Assembly (NCBI GenBank): GCA_903872075.1
Contig: CAIQJF010000100.1
Location: 1 to 64,000, forward strand
Source: an uncultured Caulobacteraceae bacterium
GTDB lineage: Bacteria; Pseudomonadota; Alphaproteobacteria; Caulobacterales; Caulobacteraceae
Length of the DNA: 64,000 bases
Reading direction: 5' to 3'
Below, piece by piece: positions 25,132-32,815 of this stretch (position 1 is the stretch's first letter; each line of letters starts with the position of its first letter). The notes below the pieces were generated by a model. That model was not told the DNA's origin, made no database searches, and worked only from the letters and a program-made list of their open reading frames with translations. Made by a program: the position numbers and the translations under genes.

Positions 25132-26569
25132 GCAGGCTCTCCTGGGTCTTCCGGGCGATCGGCGAGAGCAGGTAGTCGATGATGCTGCGCTTGCCTGTGC
25201 GGATCTCGGCCGTCACGGCCATGCCGGGCTGAATCGGCCGGGTCTCGCCGTCCACCACCATGCTCGTCCGCGCCAGCGCTATGCGCGCCACATAGGTCGG
25301 CGCCGCGGCCGGGCGGTTCGCCGCGGTCGCGCCGGAGGCGTCGGCGGGCGGCTGCGCCTGGGCCACGACATCGCGGCTGACGCTCACGACCCGACCGTCA
25401 AGGAAGCCGTAGCGCGTGAAACTGAAGGTCTCGATCTTCACCTTCACCGCCTGGCCCGCATGGACGAAGCCCACATCGCGATTGGCCAGCTGGGCCTCGA
25501 TCACCAGGTCGCGGCTGTCGGGGACGACAATCATCAGATGCTGGGCGGGTGTCACCACGCCGCCCAGGGTGTGAACGGCCAGCTGTTCGACCACGCCATC
25601 CACCGGCGCACGAATCTCCGCCTGAGCGGTCTTGTCCTGCGCCTTGATCAACTGCTGGCTGAGCTCGTTCTCGCGCTCTTCCGCCTTGCGGAGATCGGAG
25701 AGGACATCGGCGGCAAATTGCGAGCCGGCGCCGTCCCTCTGGCGCTCCAGCGCCTTGCGGGCGGCCGCCGCCTGACGCGCGCGCTGAAGCTGCACGTTGA
25801 GCTCCTGCCGCGCGGCCGTGACCTGCTGCTGGGCGTCCAGATAGGACAGGGTCGTGCCATAGCCGCGGGCGGTCAGGTCGCGATGGATGCGCTCTTTCTC
25901 CGCCAGCATGGGCAGGGTGGCGTTGAGCTTGTCGATTTCCGCCCGCGCCTCGGCTTCCTGCGCCGCCTTCTCCGCCGCCTGCTGGCCCAGGGCGGCGACA
26001 CGCGCCGCCTCCAGATCCGCCTGGGCGCGCATGGCGGCTCGGGCCTCCTCGATCCCTTCCGGTGGGGCGCCGCGCGGCGCGACGAACTCGCGACCGCCGC
26101 CGGCGAAGCCGCCCCTCAGGCCCGTGAGCCGGGCCACGTCCAGACGCGCCTGGACGAGATCGCGCGCGATGCGATCGCGGTCCGCGCCGACCTGCGTGGG
26201 GTCAAGCTCGACCATGACCTGTCCGGCCTTTACGTGATCGCCGTCCTGCACCCGGATGGCGCGCACCACGCCGGGATCCAGGGGCTGAATGGTCTTGATG
26301 TCGCCGGCCGGCAGGACCCGGCCCTGGGCGGTCGCCAGCACGTCCACGTGACCGATGAAGGCCCAGGCCACAGCGCAGACGAAGAACAGCACGATCACCG
26401 CGGCGAACACCCGCGCCACCGGAGATGGCGGGGTCTGAATCACCTCCAGGGCGGCGGGCAGGAACTCGCGCTCATCCTGCGGCTCCAGCGCGCCCACCAG
26501 CGCCGCAAACCGGCTGCTCAGGTCCCGACGGGGTTTCGGGTTCGGCGTGTTGTTTTCAGGTCCGGTCAT
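25121..26569 (-). CDS. Type I secretion membrane fusion protein (HlyD family)
   Basis: A 482-residue periplasmic adaptor. It has a short cytoplasmic N-terminus, one membrane helix (VFAAVIVLFFVCAVAWAFIG, residues about 55-75), and a lipoyl half-motif GRVLPAGDIKTIQPLDPGVVRAIRV (split at my own count). A long coiled coil runs from about 150 to 300, followed by the second lipoyl half IRAPVDGVVEQLAVHTLGGVV and a C-terminal beta domain with IQPGMAVTAEIRTGKRSIIDYLLSP, typical of HlyD/LapC. It bridges the ABC transporter and the TolC-type channel. Its ATG overlaps the transporter stop by 4 nt and its end overlaps the TolC-type start by 11 nt, so all three are coupled. Confidence 0.93.
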   Translation of the reverse strand: MTGPENNTPNPKPRRDLSSRFAALVGALEPQDEREFLPAALEVIQTPPSPVARVFAAVIVLFFVCAVAWAFIGHVDVLATAQGRVLPAGDIKTIQPLDPGVVRAIRVQDGDHVKAGQVMVELDPTQVGADRDRIARDLVQARLDVARLTGLRGGFAGGGREFVAPRGAPPEGIEEARAAMRAQADLEAARVAALGQQAAEKAAQEAEARAEIDKLNATLPMLAEKERIHRDLTARGYGTTLSYLDAQQQVTAARQELNVQLQRARQAAAARKALERQRDGAGSQFAADVLSDLRKAEERENELSQQLIKAQDKTAQAEIRAPVDGVVEQLAVHTLGGVVTPAQHLMIVVPDSRDLVIEAQLANRDVGFVHAGQAVKVKIETFSFTRYGFLDGRVVSVSRDVVAQAQPPADASGATAANRPAAAPTYVARIALARTSMVVDGETRPIQPGMAVTAEIRTGKRSIIDYLLSPIARKTQESLHER

Positions 26570-28692
26570 AGGGAGGACTGCAACCGCCAGAGTTCGGCGT
26601 ACCGCCCGCCCTTGGCCAGCAGGCTCTGATGCGTGCCGTCCTCAACGATCCGGCCCTTCTCGATCGTGACAATCCGCTGGGCGACCCTGAGGGTCGAGAG
26701 CCGGTGAGCGATGAGGATCACTGTCCGGCCCCGGCAGATGTCGCGCATATTGGCCTGGATGGCCGCCTCGCTCTCATAGTCGAGGGCGGAGGTCGCCTCG
26801 TCGAAGATCAGGATCCGCGGATCGCGGACCAGGGCCCGCGCGATGGCGATACGCTGCCGCTGACCGCCGCTGAGCGAAGCGCCCCGCTCGCCGATCATGG
26901 TGCCATAGCCGCGCGGCAGAGCGCTGATGAACTCGTGGGCCCCGGCAAGTTTGGCCGCCGCCACGATCCGCGCCGCGTCCATGCCGGGATCGGCCAGGGC
27001 GATGTTGTCGCGCACCGAGCGGTTGAACAGCACGCTCTCCTGCATGACCACGCCCAGCCGGCTGCGGAGCCAGGCGGGATCCACCACGGCCAGGTCGTGG
27101 CCGTCGACGAACACGCGGCCGGTCTCGGGCGAGTAGAGGCGCTGGATCAGCTTGGCCAAGGTGCTCTTGCCTGACCCTGAGGAGCCCACCACGCCGAGGA
27201 TCTGGCCGGCGGGAATGTCGAGATCGACGTCGGTGAGCACGGGCTGGCCATCGAGACGATAGCGGAAGCTGACGGCCTCCAGGCGGATATGGCCGGCGAT
27301 ATCCGGCAGATCGGCGGCTTCCGCCGCGCCCGGTTCGGGGATGCTGTTGAGGATGTCGCCGGTGCGGTCGATGGAAAGCCGCACCTGCTGGAAATCCTGC
27401 CACAGTTGGGCGATGCGCAGCACCGGGCTCGCCAGCTGCGCGGCGATCATGTTGAAGGCCACCAGCTCGCCGACGGTGAGGCGGCTGTCGATCACAAGCC
27501 GGGCGCCGAAGAACAGCACCAGCACCACGGTGATCTTGTTGATGAAGGCGGCGGTCTGGCTGCCCACGGTGTTGAGCAGGGTGACCTGGAAGGAGGCCTT
27601 CACATAGGCCGCCAGCTGCTCGCCCCAGCGCGCGCGCATGAGGGGCTCGACGGCCATGGACTTGAGGGTTTCGACCCCCGAGACGGCCTCCACCAGGAAG
27701 GTCTGGTTCTCCGAGCCCCGGCGGAACCGTTCATCAAGACGCGACTTGAAGGCCGGCGTCAGCAGGACGCTGAGCAGCACGTAACTGGGCAGGGCCGCGG
27801 CCACGATCAGGGTCAGCAGCGGGCTGTAGAGGAACAGCACCGCCAGAAAGATCAGGGCGAAGAACAGATCCAGCGACAGGGTCAGAGCCGAGGAGGTCAG
27901 GAACTGGCGGATGTTGTCCAGCTCACGCACCCTTGCGATCGTGTCGCCCACCCGCCGGGCCTGGAAATAGGCCATGGGCAGGGAGAACAGGTGGCTGAAC
28001 AGTCGCGCCCCCAGCTCCACGTCAATCCGGTTGGAGGTGTGGGCCAGGAGATAGGTCCGAAGGCCCCCCAGCACGACCTCGAAGACGCCCAGGGTCGCCA
28101 TGCCGATGGCCAGAACCTCAAGCGTGGAGAGCCCCCGGTGCACGAAGACCTTGTCGATGATCACCTGGAAGAACAACGGCGTCAGCAGGGCGAACAGCTG
28201 GACGAAGAACGAGCCGATCAGCACTTCGCCGAGCGGGCGACGGTATTTCCGGATCGCGGCCACGAACCACAGGATGCCGAAGCGCTGATAGGGATCGTCC
28301 AGGGCCGCGCGCCGGGCCATGAGCAGGATCTGGCCGTCCCAGATCCGGGCGAATTCGGCCGGCGTCAGGGTCCGGGGACGATCTTCTCCCGGGACTTGCA
28401 ACAGCACCCGCTCGGCGTCCGCGCCGCCGAACAGAACCCACCCCAAGTCACGCAGGCGCGCCAACGCCGGGGCCGGCGTGGTCTTGAGTCGCTCGAGCGT
28501 GGTGGAAACCTGCCGCGCTTTCACATTGAACCGCCGGGCGATGGCGATCAGATCGACGACCTCAAGCCGCGCCTTGCCGCTCTCATACAGCAGGGCCGCC
28601 GGATCGGCGGGAATCCCCAGCACTTGCAGGCAGAACGCCAGGGCCGCCGCGGCGCTGTCGGGGGTCCGGTCGTCGCCGGCGTCCAGACTCAT
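26566..28692 (-). CDS. Type I secretion ABC transporter with C39-like domain (HlyB family)
   Basis: A 708-residue half-transporter. Residues 1-125 form a peptidase C39-like domain without the catalytic Cys-Gly signature, as in HlyB, so it likely docks substrate without cutting it. Residues about 155-440 hold six membrane helices. The nucleotide-binding domain has Walker A GSSGSGKST, Q-loop VMQESVLF, signature LSGGQRQRIAIARAL, Walker B ILIFDEATSALD and H-loop LIAHRLSTLR. It energises one-step export of unfolded proteins carrying C-terminal signals, here probably the two large repeat proteins downstream. It is the first gene of the minus-strand locus; the 258-bp gap to the divergent SDR gene should hold the promoter. 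Confidence 0.95.
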   Translation of the reverse strand: MSLDAGDDRTPDSAAAALAFCLQVLGIPADPAALLYESGKARLEVVDLIAIARRFNVKARQVSTTLERLKTTPAPALARLRDLGWVLFGGADAERVLLQVPGEDRPRTLTPAEFARIWDGQILLMARRAALDDPYQRFGILWFVAAIRKYRRPLGEVLIGSFFVQLFALLTPLFFQVIIDKVFVHRGLSTLEVLAIGMATLGVFEVVLGGLRTYLLAHTSNRIDVELGARLFSHLFSLPMAYFQARRVGDTIARVRELDNIRQFLTSSALTLSLDLFFALIFLAVLFLYSPLLTLIVAAALPSYVLLSVLLTPAFKSRLDERFRRGSENQTFLVEAVSGVETLKSMAVEPLMRARWGEQLAAYVKASFQVTLLNTVGSQTAAFINKITVVLVLFFGARLVIDSRLTVGELVAFNMIAAQLASPVLRIAQLWQDFQQVRLSIDRTGDILNSIPEPGAAEAADLPDIAGHIRLEAVSFRYRLDGQPVLTDVDLDIPAGQILGVVGSSGSGKSTLAKLIQRLYSPETGRVFVDGHDLAVVDPAWLRSRLGVVMQESVLFNRSVRDNIALADPGMDAARIVAAAKLAGAHEFISALPRGYGTMIGERGASLSGGQRQRIAIARALVRDPRILIFDEATSALDYESEAAIQANMRDICRGRTVILIAHRLSTLRVAQRIVTIEKGRIVEDGTHQSLLAKGGRYAELWRLQSSL

Positions 28693-28950
28693 GCGCGGCC
28701 GTCGCGCCTGGCGGCAGACGACCCGTATCCGGTCGAAAGGTCGAAAGCCGATATCATCTCACCGATCCCACGCCCGCGACGTCGCGAGGGAACCGCAGCG
28801 CCCCCGCAACATCAGTGTCCTTGCGCTATAACTTTATTCGCGGCCGCCGTGGAGAAAGTTGCGCCGCGCCGGCCGCTCCCGTCAAATAGTCCCCGACGCC
28901 CGGCCACCCAACGCGCCGCGCGCGATGCCAACCAAAGGGAGAGAGAAACC

Positions 28951-29745
28951 ATGAAGGAAGTGCTCGATCTGAGCGGGCGCGTGGCGCTCGTCACCGGCGC
29001 CGGTCAGGGCGTGGGGCGGCAGATCGCCCTGCATCTGGCGGCGCACAACGCCGGCGGCGTGGTGGTCAACGACTATCTGCTGGCCCGGGCCGAGGCCGTG
29101 GCCGAGGAAATCCGCGCCGAGGGCGGCAAGGCCCTGGCCCTGCAGGCCGACGTCTCCGATCACGCCAACGTCAAGGACATGGTCGCCCGCGCCACGGCCG
29201 AACTCGGCCCCATCGGCGTGCTGGTGAACAACGCCGGCAATGCCGGCGCGACGCCCTCGGCGGATCTCGGCAAGCCGTTCTGGGAAACCTCGCCGGAGGT
29301 GTGGAACAGCTTTCTCGGCGTGAACCTGTACGGCGTGATGAACTGCACCGCCGCGGTGATCCCGGGCATGATCGCCCGCCGGGCGCCGGGCCGGATCATC
29401 ACCATCATCTCCGACGCCGGCCGCTGGGGCGACGCGGGCCTGGAAATCTACGCCGGAGCCAAGGCGGGCGCGGCGGGTTTCATGCGTTCCGTAGCGCGTT
29501 CCCTCGGCCGCTATGAGATCACCGCCAATTCCGTGGCCATCGCCCTCACCGCCACCCCGGCGGTGGAGCGCACCCTGAACGGCGATCCGGAGCGCCTGAA
29601 GCGCACCCTGGAGAAGTACATCATCCGTCGCCCCGGCCGCCCGGACGACGTGGCCAACATGGTCCTGTTCCTGGCCTCCGACGCCAGCCCGTGGATCACC
29701 GGTCAGGTCTATCCGGTGAACGGCGGGTTCTCTTTCGCGCTGTAG
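28951..29745 (+). CDS. Short-chain dehydrogenase/reductase
   Basis: A 264-residue SDR. The cofactor motif TGAGQGVG (residues 15-22), NNAG (near 92), the catalytic Ser in IISDAGRWG, and YAGAK (Tyr/Lys, near 168) are all present, and the C-terminus ends ITGQVYPVNGGFSFAL in place of the usual VDGG. It reduces or oxidises a carbonyl/alcohol using NAD(P)(H). The start at ATG 28951 follows GGGAGAGAG. It stands alone, divergent from the secretion locus. The substrate is unknown. Confidence 0.9.
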   Translation: MKEVLDLSGRVALVTGAGQGVGRQIALHLAAHNAGGVVVNDYLLARAEAVAEEIRAEGGKALALQADVSDHANVKDMVARATAELGPIGVLVNNAGNAGATPSADLGKPFWETSPEVWNSFLGVNLYGVMNCTAAVIPGMIARRAPGRIITIISDAGRWGDAGLEIYAGAKAGAAGFMRSVARSLGRYEITANSVAIALTATPAVERTLNGDPERLKRTLEKYIIRRPGRPDDVANMVLFLASDASPWITGQVYPVNGGFSFAL

Positions 29746-29769
29746 CGGCGCTGGCGTGTAAGCCTTGGA

Positions 29770-30081
29770 TCAGGGATCCAGGGCTCGCCGTCGCTCGGCC
29801 ATGGCCCGGGCCAGATTCCGGGCGGTGTGGAAGACGGCCAGGATGACCACATCCTCGCCCCGTACCTGATAGATAATGACGTAGGGTAGAGAGACCACCG
29901 GCCACTCCCGCGTGTCGGGCAGGCGTCCCGCTCGGCCGAGCCCCGGGAACTCCGCCAGCCGCTCGACCGCCGCGGCGATGGCGCGGAATACGCCCTCGGC
30001 GGCGGAGGGACTGTCGAGGCCGATGTAGGCGACGATGTCGTCGAGATCCTCGGCCGCGGGTTCGGCGAAGACCAGCCGCAC
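29770..30081 (-). CDS. ParE/RelE family toxin
   Basis: A 103-residue protein of the ParE type: VFAEPAAEDLDDIVAYIG at the start, AAVERLAEFPGLGRAGRLPDTREW in the middle, and LPYVIIYQVRGEDVVILAVFHTARN at the end, the canonical ParE layout. ParE toxins poison DNA gyrase. The start codon directly abuts the stop of the antitoxin gene, the standard antitoxin-first order. The pair is probably autoregulated by the antitoxin. Confidence 0.88.
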   Translation of the reverse strand: MRLVFAEPAAEDLDDIVAYIGLDSPSAAEGVFRAIAAAVERLAEFPGLGRAGRLPDTREWPVVSLPYVIIYQVRGEDVVILAVFHTARNLARAMAERRRALDP

Positions 30082-30339
30082 CTATCGCGTCCAGCCGTGT
30101 TTTGCCGCGATGTCGGAGAAAACGGAGGCCGCAGATCGGACCTGACCGGCATCCGCCGCCGCCAGCCCGTCACGTATGCGGGCGATCTGCCAGGCGTTCG
30201 CGTCGAGATAGGCCTGTAGCGCCTGGACGACGACGTAGTTGCGGGAGCGATCCATGGCGGCCGCGAGGGCATCGATCTCGCCGACCATGTCCTTGGCGGC
30301 CCGCACGGTGATCGGTTCGCTCGGCTGGGTTTTTGTCAT
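30082..30339 (-). CDS. Ribbon-helix-helix antitoxin (ParD/CopG type)
   Basis: An 85-residue protein. The N-terminal strand SEPITVRAAKDMVGEIDALA and the helices DRSRNYVVVQALQAYLD form a ribbon-helix-helix DNA-binding fold. The C-terminal part (about 50-85) would wrap the toxin. It is the first gene of the toxin-antitoxin pair, with no gap to the toxin. Confidence 0.85.
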   Translation of the reverse strand: MTKTQPSEPITVRAAKDMVGEIDALAAAMDRSRNYVVVQALQAYLDANAWQIARIRDGLAAADAGQVRSAASVFSDIAAKHGWTR

Positions 30340-30474
30340 CTGTGGTCTCTATGCATCTTTTGTAATCATAGCGCGCGACAAGCGCCGCCGCCACATGAAC
30401 AATTATTCATGGCAAGGTAGCTTGCGTCACAAGGTAGCTGGCCATAAACAGGCTCTCGAACAAGGAGCGCCGAC

Positions 30475-30801
30475 GTGGCCGAAGCCGTACAGGTACAATT
30501 GAAGAAAGGGGTGCTGGAACTGTGTGTTCTGGCCCTCCTCTCCCGGGGCGACACCTACGGGTATGAGATCGCCAGCCGTCTCGCCGACGGGATCGGCATG
30601 GGCGAGGGCACCGTCTATCCGCTGATGCGCCGCATGCAGGCCGATGGCTTGGTGGCCACCTATCTGGTGGAGAGCGCCTCCGGCCCCTCGCGCAAATATT
30701 ACCGGCTGACCGACGTCGGCCGCGACCGCCACGAAACCCAGAGAACCGAATGGTCCGCCTTCTCGGCGGCCGTCGACGCCATCCTTGGAGGGGGCCAATG
30801 A
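30475..30801 (+). CDS. PadR family transcriptional regulator
   Basis: A 108-residue winged-helix regulator: LKKGVLELCVLALLSRGDTYGYEIASRL, then GEGTVYPLMRRMQADGLV and the wing SGPSRKYYRLTDVGRD, the full PadR N-terminal domain. Starts at GTG 30475 with AAGGAG upstream. Its stop overlaps the ATG of the DUF1700 gene by 4 nt (ATGA), forming the common PadR-DUF1700 operon. It probably represses its own operon in response to an envelope or drug signal. Confidence 0.93.
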   Translation: MAEAVQVQLKKGVLELCVLALLSRGDTYGYEIASRLADGIGMGEGTVYPLMRRMQADGLVATYLVESASGPSRKYYRLTDVGRDRHETQRTEWSAFSAAVDAILGGGQ

Positions 30802-31373
30802 CCCGTCAGGACTTCATCGCGCGCCTGAGCGCGGGCTTGAGGGGTCTCCCCCCTTCGGCCATCGCCGATATTCTCGCCGACTATGAGACCCATTTCGCCG
30901 AGGCCCGCGCCGCCGGCCGGGCCGAGGCCGATGTGGCCGCCGCCCTGGGCGATCCCGACCGTCTGGCCCGGGAACTGCGGGCCGAAGCGGGTCTTCGCCG
31001 CTGGGAAAGCGAGCGCAACCCGTCGGCCGCGGCCAATGCCGTGTTCGCGGTGCTGGGTCTGGGGGCCATCGATGTGCTGATCCTGCTGCCCATCGTGCTG
31101 TGGATCGCCGGAACCCTTCTGGGTCTGGCCGTGGCGGCCCTGGCCATCTTTGTGGTCGGCGTGGCCCTGATGATCGCCGGACCCTTCGTGGTTCACGCCG
31201 CCCCCGTGGCGGCCCTGGTGTTGGGCGGTTTCGGCCTCATGGCCGGCGGCGCCAGCCTGGGAGCCCTCACCTCCATGATCGGCATCGGCTGCACCAATGT
31301 CCTGGTCTGGTACGGCCGGCTGCACATGCGCCTGCTGAAACCCGCCCTCGAGCCTCAGGGAGCCACGGCATGA
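30798..31373 (+). CDS. DUF1700 family membrane protein
   Basis: A 191-residue protein. The N-terminal 75 residues match the DUF1700 cytoplasmic helical domain (MTRQDFIARLSAGLRGLPPS, DYETHFAEARAAGRAEADVAAALGDP). About four membrane helices follow. Such proteins sit next to PadR regulators and often work with putative adhesin or membrane-stress proteins. Both neighbours overlap by 4 nt, so translation is coupled. Confidence 0.85.
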   Translation: MTRQDFIARLSAGLRGLPPSAIADILADYETHFAEARAAGRAEADVAAALGDPDRLARELRAEAGLRRWESERNPSAAANAVFAVLGLGAIDVLILLPIVLWIAGTLLGLAVAALAIFVVGVALMIAGPFVVHAAPVAALVLGGFGLMAGGASLGALTSMIGIGCTNVLVWYGRLHMRLLKPALEPQGATA

Positions 31374-31558
31374 TCCGCACCCTCGCCATCATCACTGTGG
31401 TCGGCTTCTTCCTGTCGATCGGCTGCCTGATCGCATCCTTCGCCATAGCCGGCGGACCGTTCTACATCGACGACGACTTCCGGTTCCACGGCGGCGGCTG
31501 GACCGCCGACCGAACCGACGGCCATTCGAAACCGACGATCTCGATCAACATCGATTGA
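31370..31558 (+). CDS. Small single-span membrane protein of the PadR-DUF1700 operon
   Basis: A 62-residue protein: one N-terminal membrane helix (TLAIITVVGFFLSIGCLIA) followed by a short soluble part with PFYIDDDFRFHGGGW and ending ISINID. Similar short proteins occur in PadR/DUF1700 operons. The ATG overlaps the DUF1700 stop by 4 nt. Function unknown. Confidence 0.75.
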   Translation: MIRTLAIITVVGFFLSIGCLIASFAIAGGPFYIDDDFRFHGGGWTADRTDGHSKPTISINID

Positions 31559-31573
31559 CTCGGCGATCGGCCG

Positions 31574-32812
31574 TCAGCGGCCGATCAGCCGGCGCAGGAA
31601 TCGGCGCACCTCATCGACCTGGCGGCCGAGGAAGTCGCGGAGCCAGTCCCGGGCCTCCCGGGGCGAGACCGCGAACGCCGGGCCGAGACGGTCGGCCACC
31701 ACGGCCCCGCGGCCGCCCATGGGCTGCTCGGGCCCGACGGTGGTGTCCCAGGCGGTCTGGTGCTCGATCTCGGCGTTCAGCTCCGCGCCGACCAGGATCA
31801 CCATCACGGTGAACCACACCCACAGCATGAAGCCGATCACCGCCCCCAGGGAGCCGTAGGTGGCGCCGAAGTGGGTGAAGTTGGCGAGGTAGGTCGAAAA
31901 GCCCATGGACCCGGCCATCCACACCAGCGCCGCGCCGCCGCCGCCGCAGGCCACCCAGCGCCATCGGGCATGGGCGCGGCTGGGTCCGAACCGGCAGACC
32001 AGGGTGAAGCCGGCCGCGGCGATGGCGTAGACGGCGAGCCAACGAACCGGGGCGAGCCAGACGGCGACCTGGGGCAAGCCGAGCGTGGCCAGAAACACCG
32101 GCGCGGCGACGGTCAGCAATGTGACCGCCACCAGGAACGTCAGGGACCCGAGTGTCGCCGTATAGGTGATGAGGCTGCGCAGCAGAAAGGGCCGTTTCTC
32201 GGCCTCGCCGTAGGCGACGTTCAGGCCGTCGAACAAGGCCTTCATGCCGGCGTTGGCGCTCCAGGCCGAGGCCAGGGCGCCGCCGACCACGGCCAGGCTC
32301 AGGGTCGACTGACGCTGCCCGGCCAGGCGGAACATCTGCTGGCCGATCAGATTGACCACATCGGCCGGAAACACGCGCCCCAGTTCGTGAAGCTGGGTCT
32401 CGACACCGGAGATATCCATGAACAGGCCGTAGACGGACACGAAGGCGGCCAGGCCCGGAAACGCGGCCAGGAGCAGATAGAAGGTCACGCCCCCCGCCAC
32501 CGCCCCCATCCGGTTGCGCCCGACCGCGTGATAGGTCCGCCAGAGGATGTCCTTCCAGCCCCGCGACGGGATGGCCCAGGGCCATCGCGCCGCCCGGCCC
32601 CGGCCGGGTTCGGCCGCGTCGTGTTCCTCGGGCGTGAGAGGCGGGGCGACGGACGGGGCTTCAGGAAGCCGCCCGACCTTGCGTCGCAGCCAGAGTCCGG
32701 CGGCGGCGGTCGCCGCTGCTGCGGCGGCCATGACAGGCGCGGCGCGAGTCGGCAGGCGGGCTATCCATGAACGGTCGGACCCCGCCTTGTCGTCCGCCGG
32801 GGTGTCGCCCAT
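31574..32812 (-). CDS. YihY/BrkB family inner-membrane protein
   Basis: A 412-residue protein. After a disordered basic/Pro-rich N-terminus (about 100 residues) come six membrane helices with the family motifs MGAVAGGVTFYLLLAAFPGL, SAWSANAGMKALFDGLNVAYGE and THFGATYGSLGAVIGFMLW, then LVGAELNAEIEHQT. The family was once called RNase BN by mistake; the true role is unclear. It begins 3 nt after the lysS stop, so it is probably in an operon with lysS. Confidence 0.88.
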   Translation of the reverse strand: MGDTPADDKAGSDRSWIARLPTRAAPVMAAAAAATAAAGLWLRRKVGRLPEAPSVAPPLTPEEHDAAEPGRGRAARWPWAIPSRGWKDILWRTYHAVGRNRMGAVAGGVTFYLLLAAFPGLAAFVSVYGLFMDISGVETQLHELGRVFPADVVNLIGQQMFRLAGQRQSTLSLAVVGGALASAWSANAGMKALFDGLNVAYGEAEKRPFLLRSLITYTATLGSLTFLVAVTLLTVAAPVFLATLGLPQVAVWLAPVRWLAVYAIAAAGFTLVCRFGPSRAHARWRWVACGGGGAALVWMAGSMGFSTYLANFTHFGATYGSLGAVIGFMLWVWFTVMVILVGAELNAEIEHQTAWDTTVGPEQPMGGRGAVVADRLGPAFAVSPREARDWLRDFLGRQVDEVRRFLRRLIGR

Positions 32813-32815
32813 GAC

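Noticed and set aside
25121-28692. Bacteriocin exporter with peptidase C39
   Set aside because: The N-terminal domain lacks the catalytic Cys-Gly signature and no double-glycine leader peptide gene is nearby, so it is a HlyB-type exporter.
27289-28950. Plus-strand extension upstream of the SDR gene (818-codon open frame)
   Set aside because: The extra 554 codons lie opposite the ABC transporter gene; ATG 28951 has a clear ribosome site and matches the family start.
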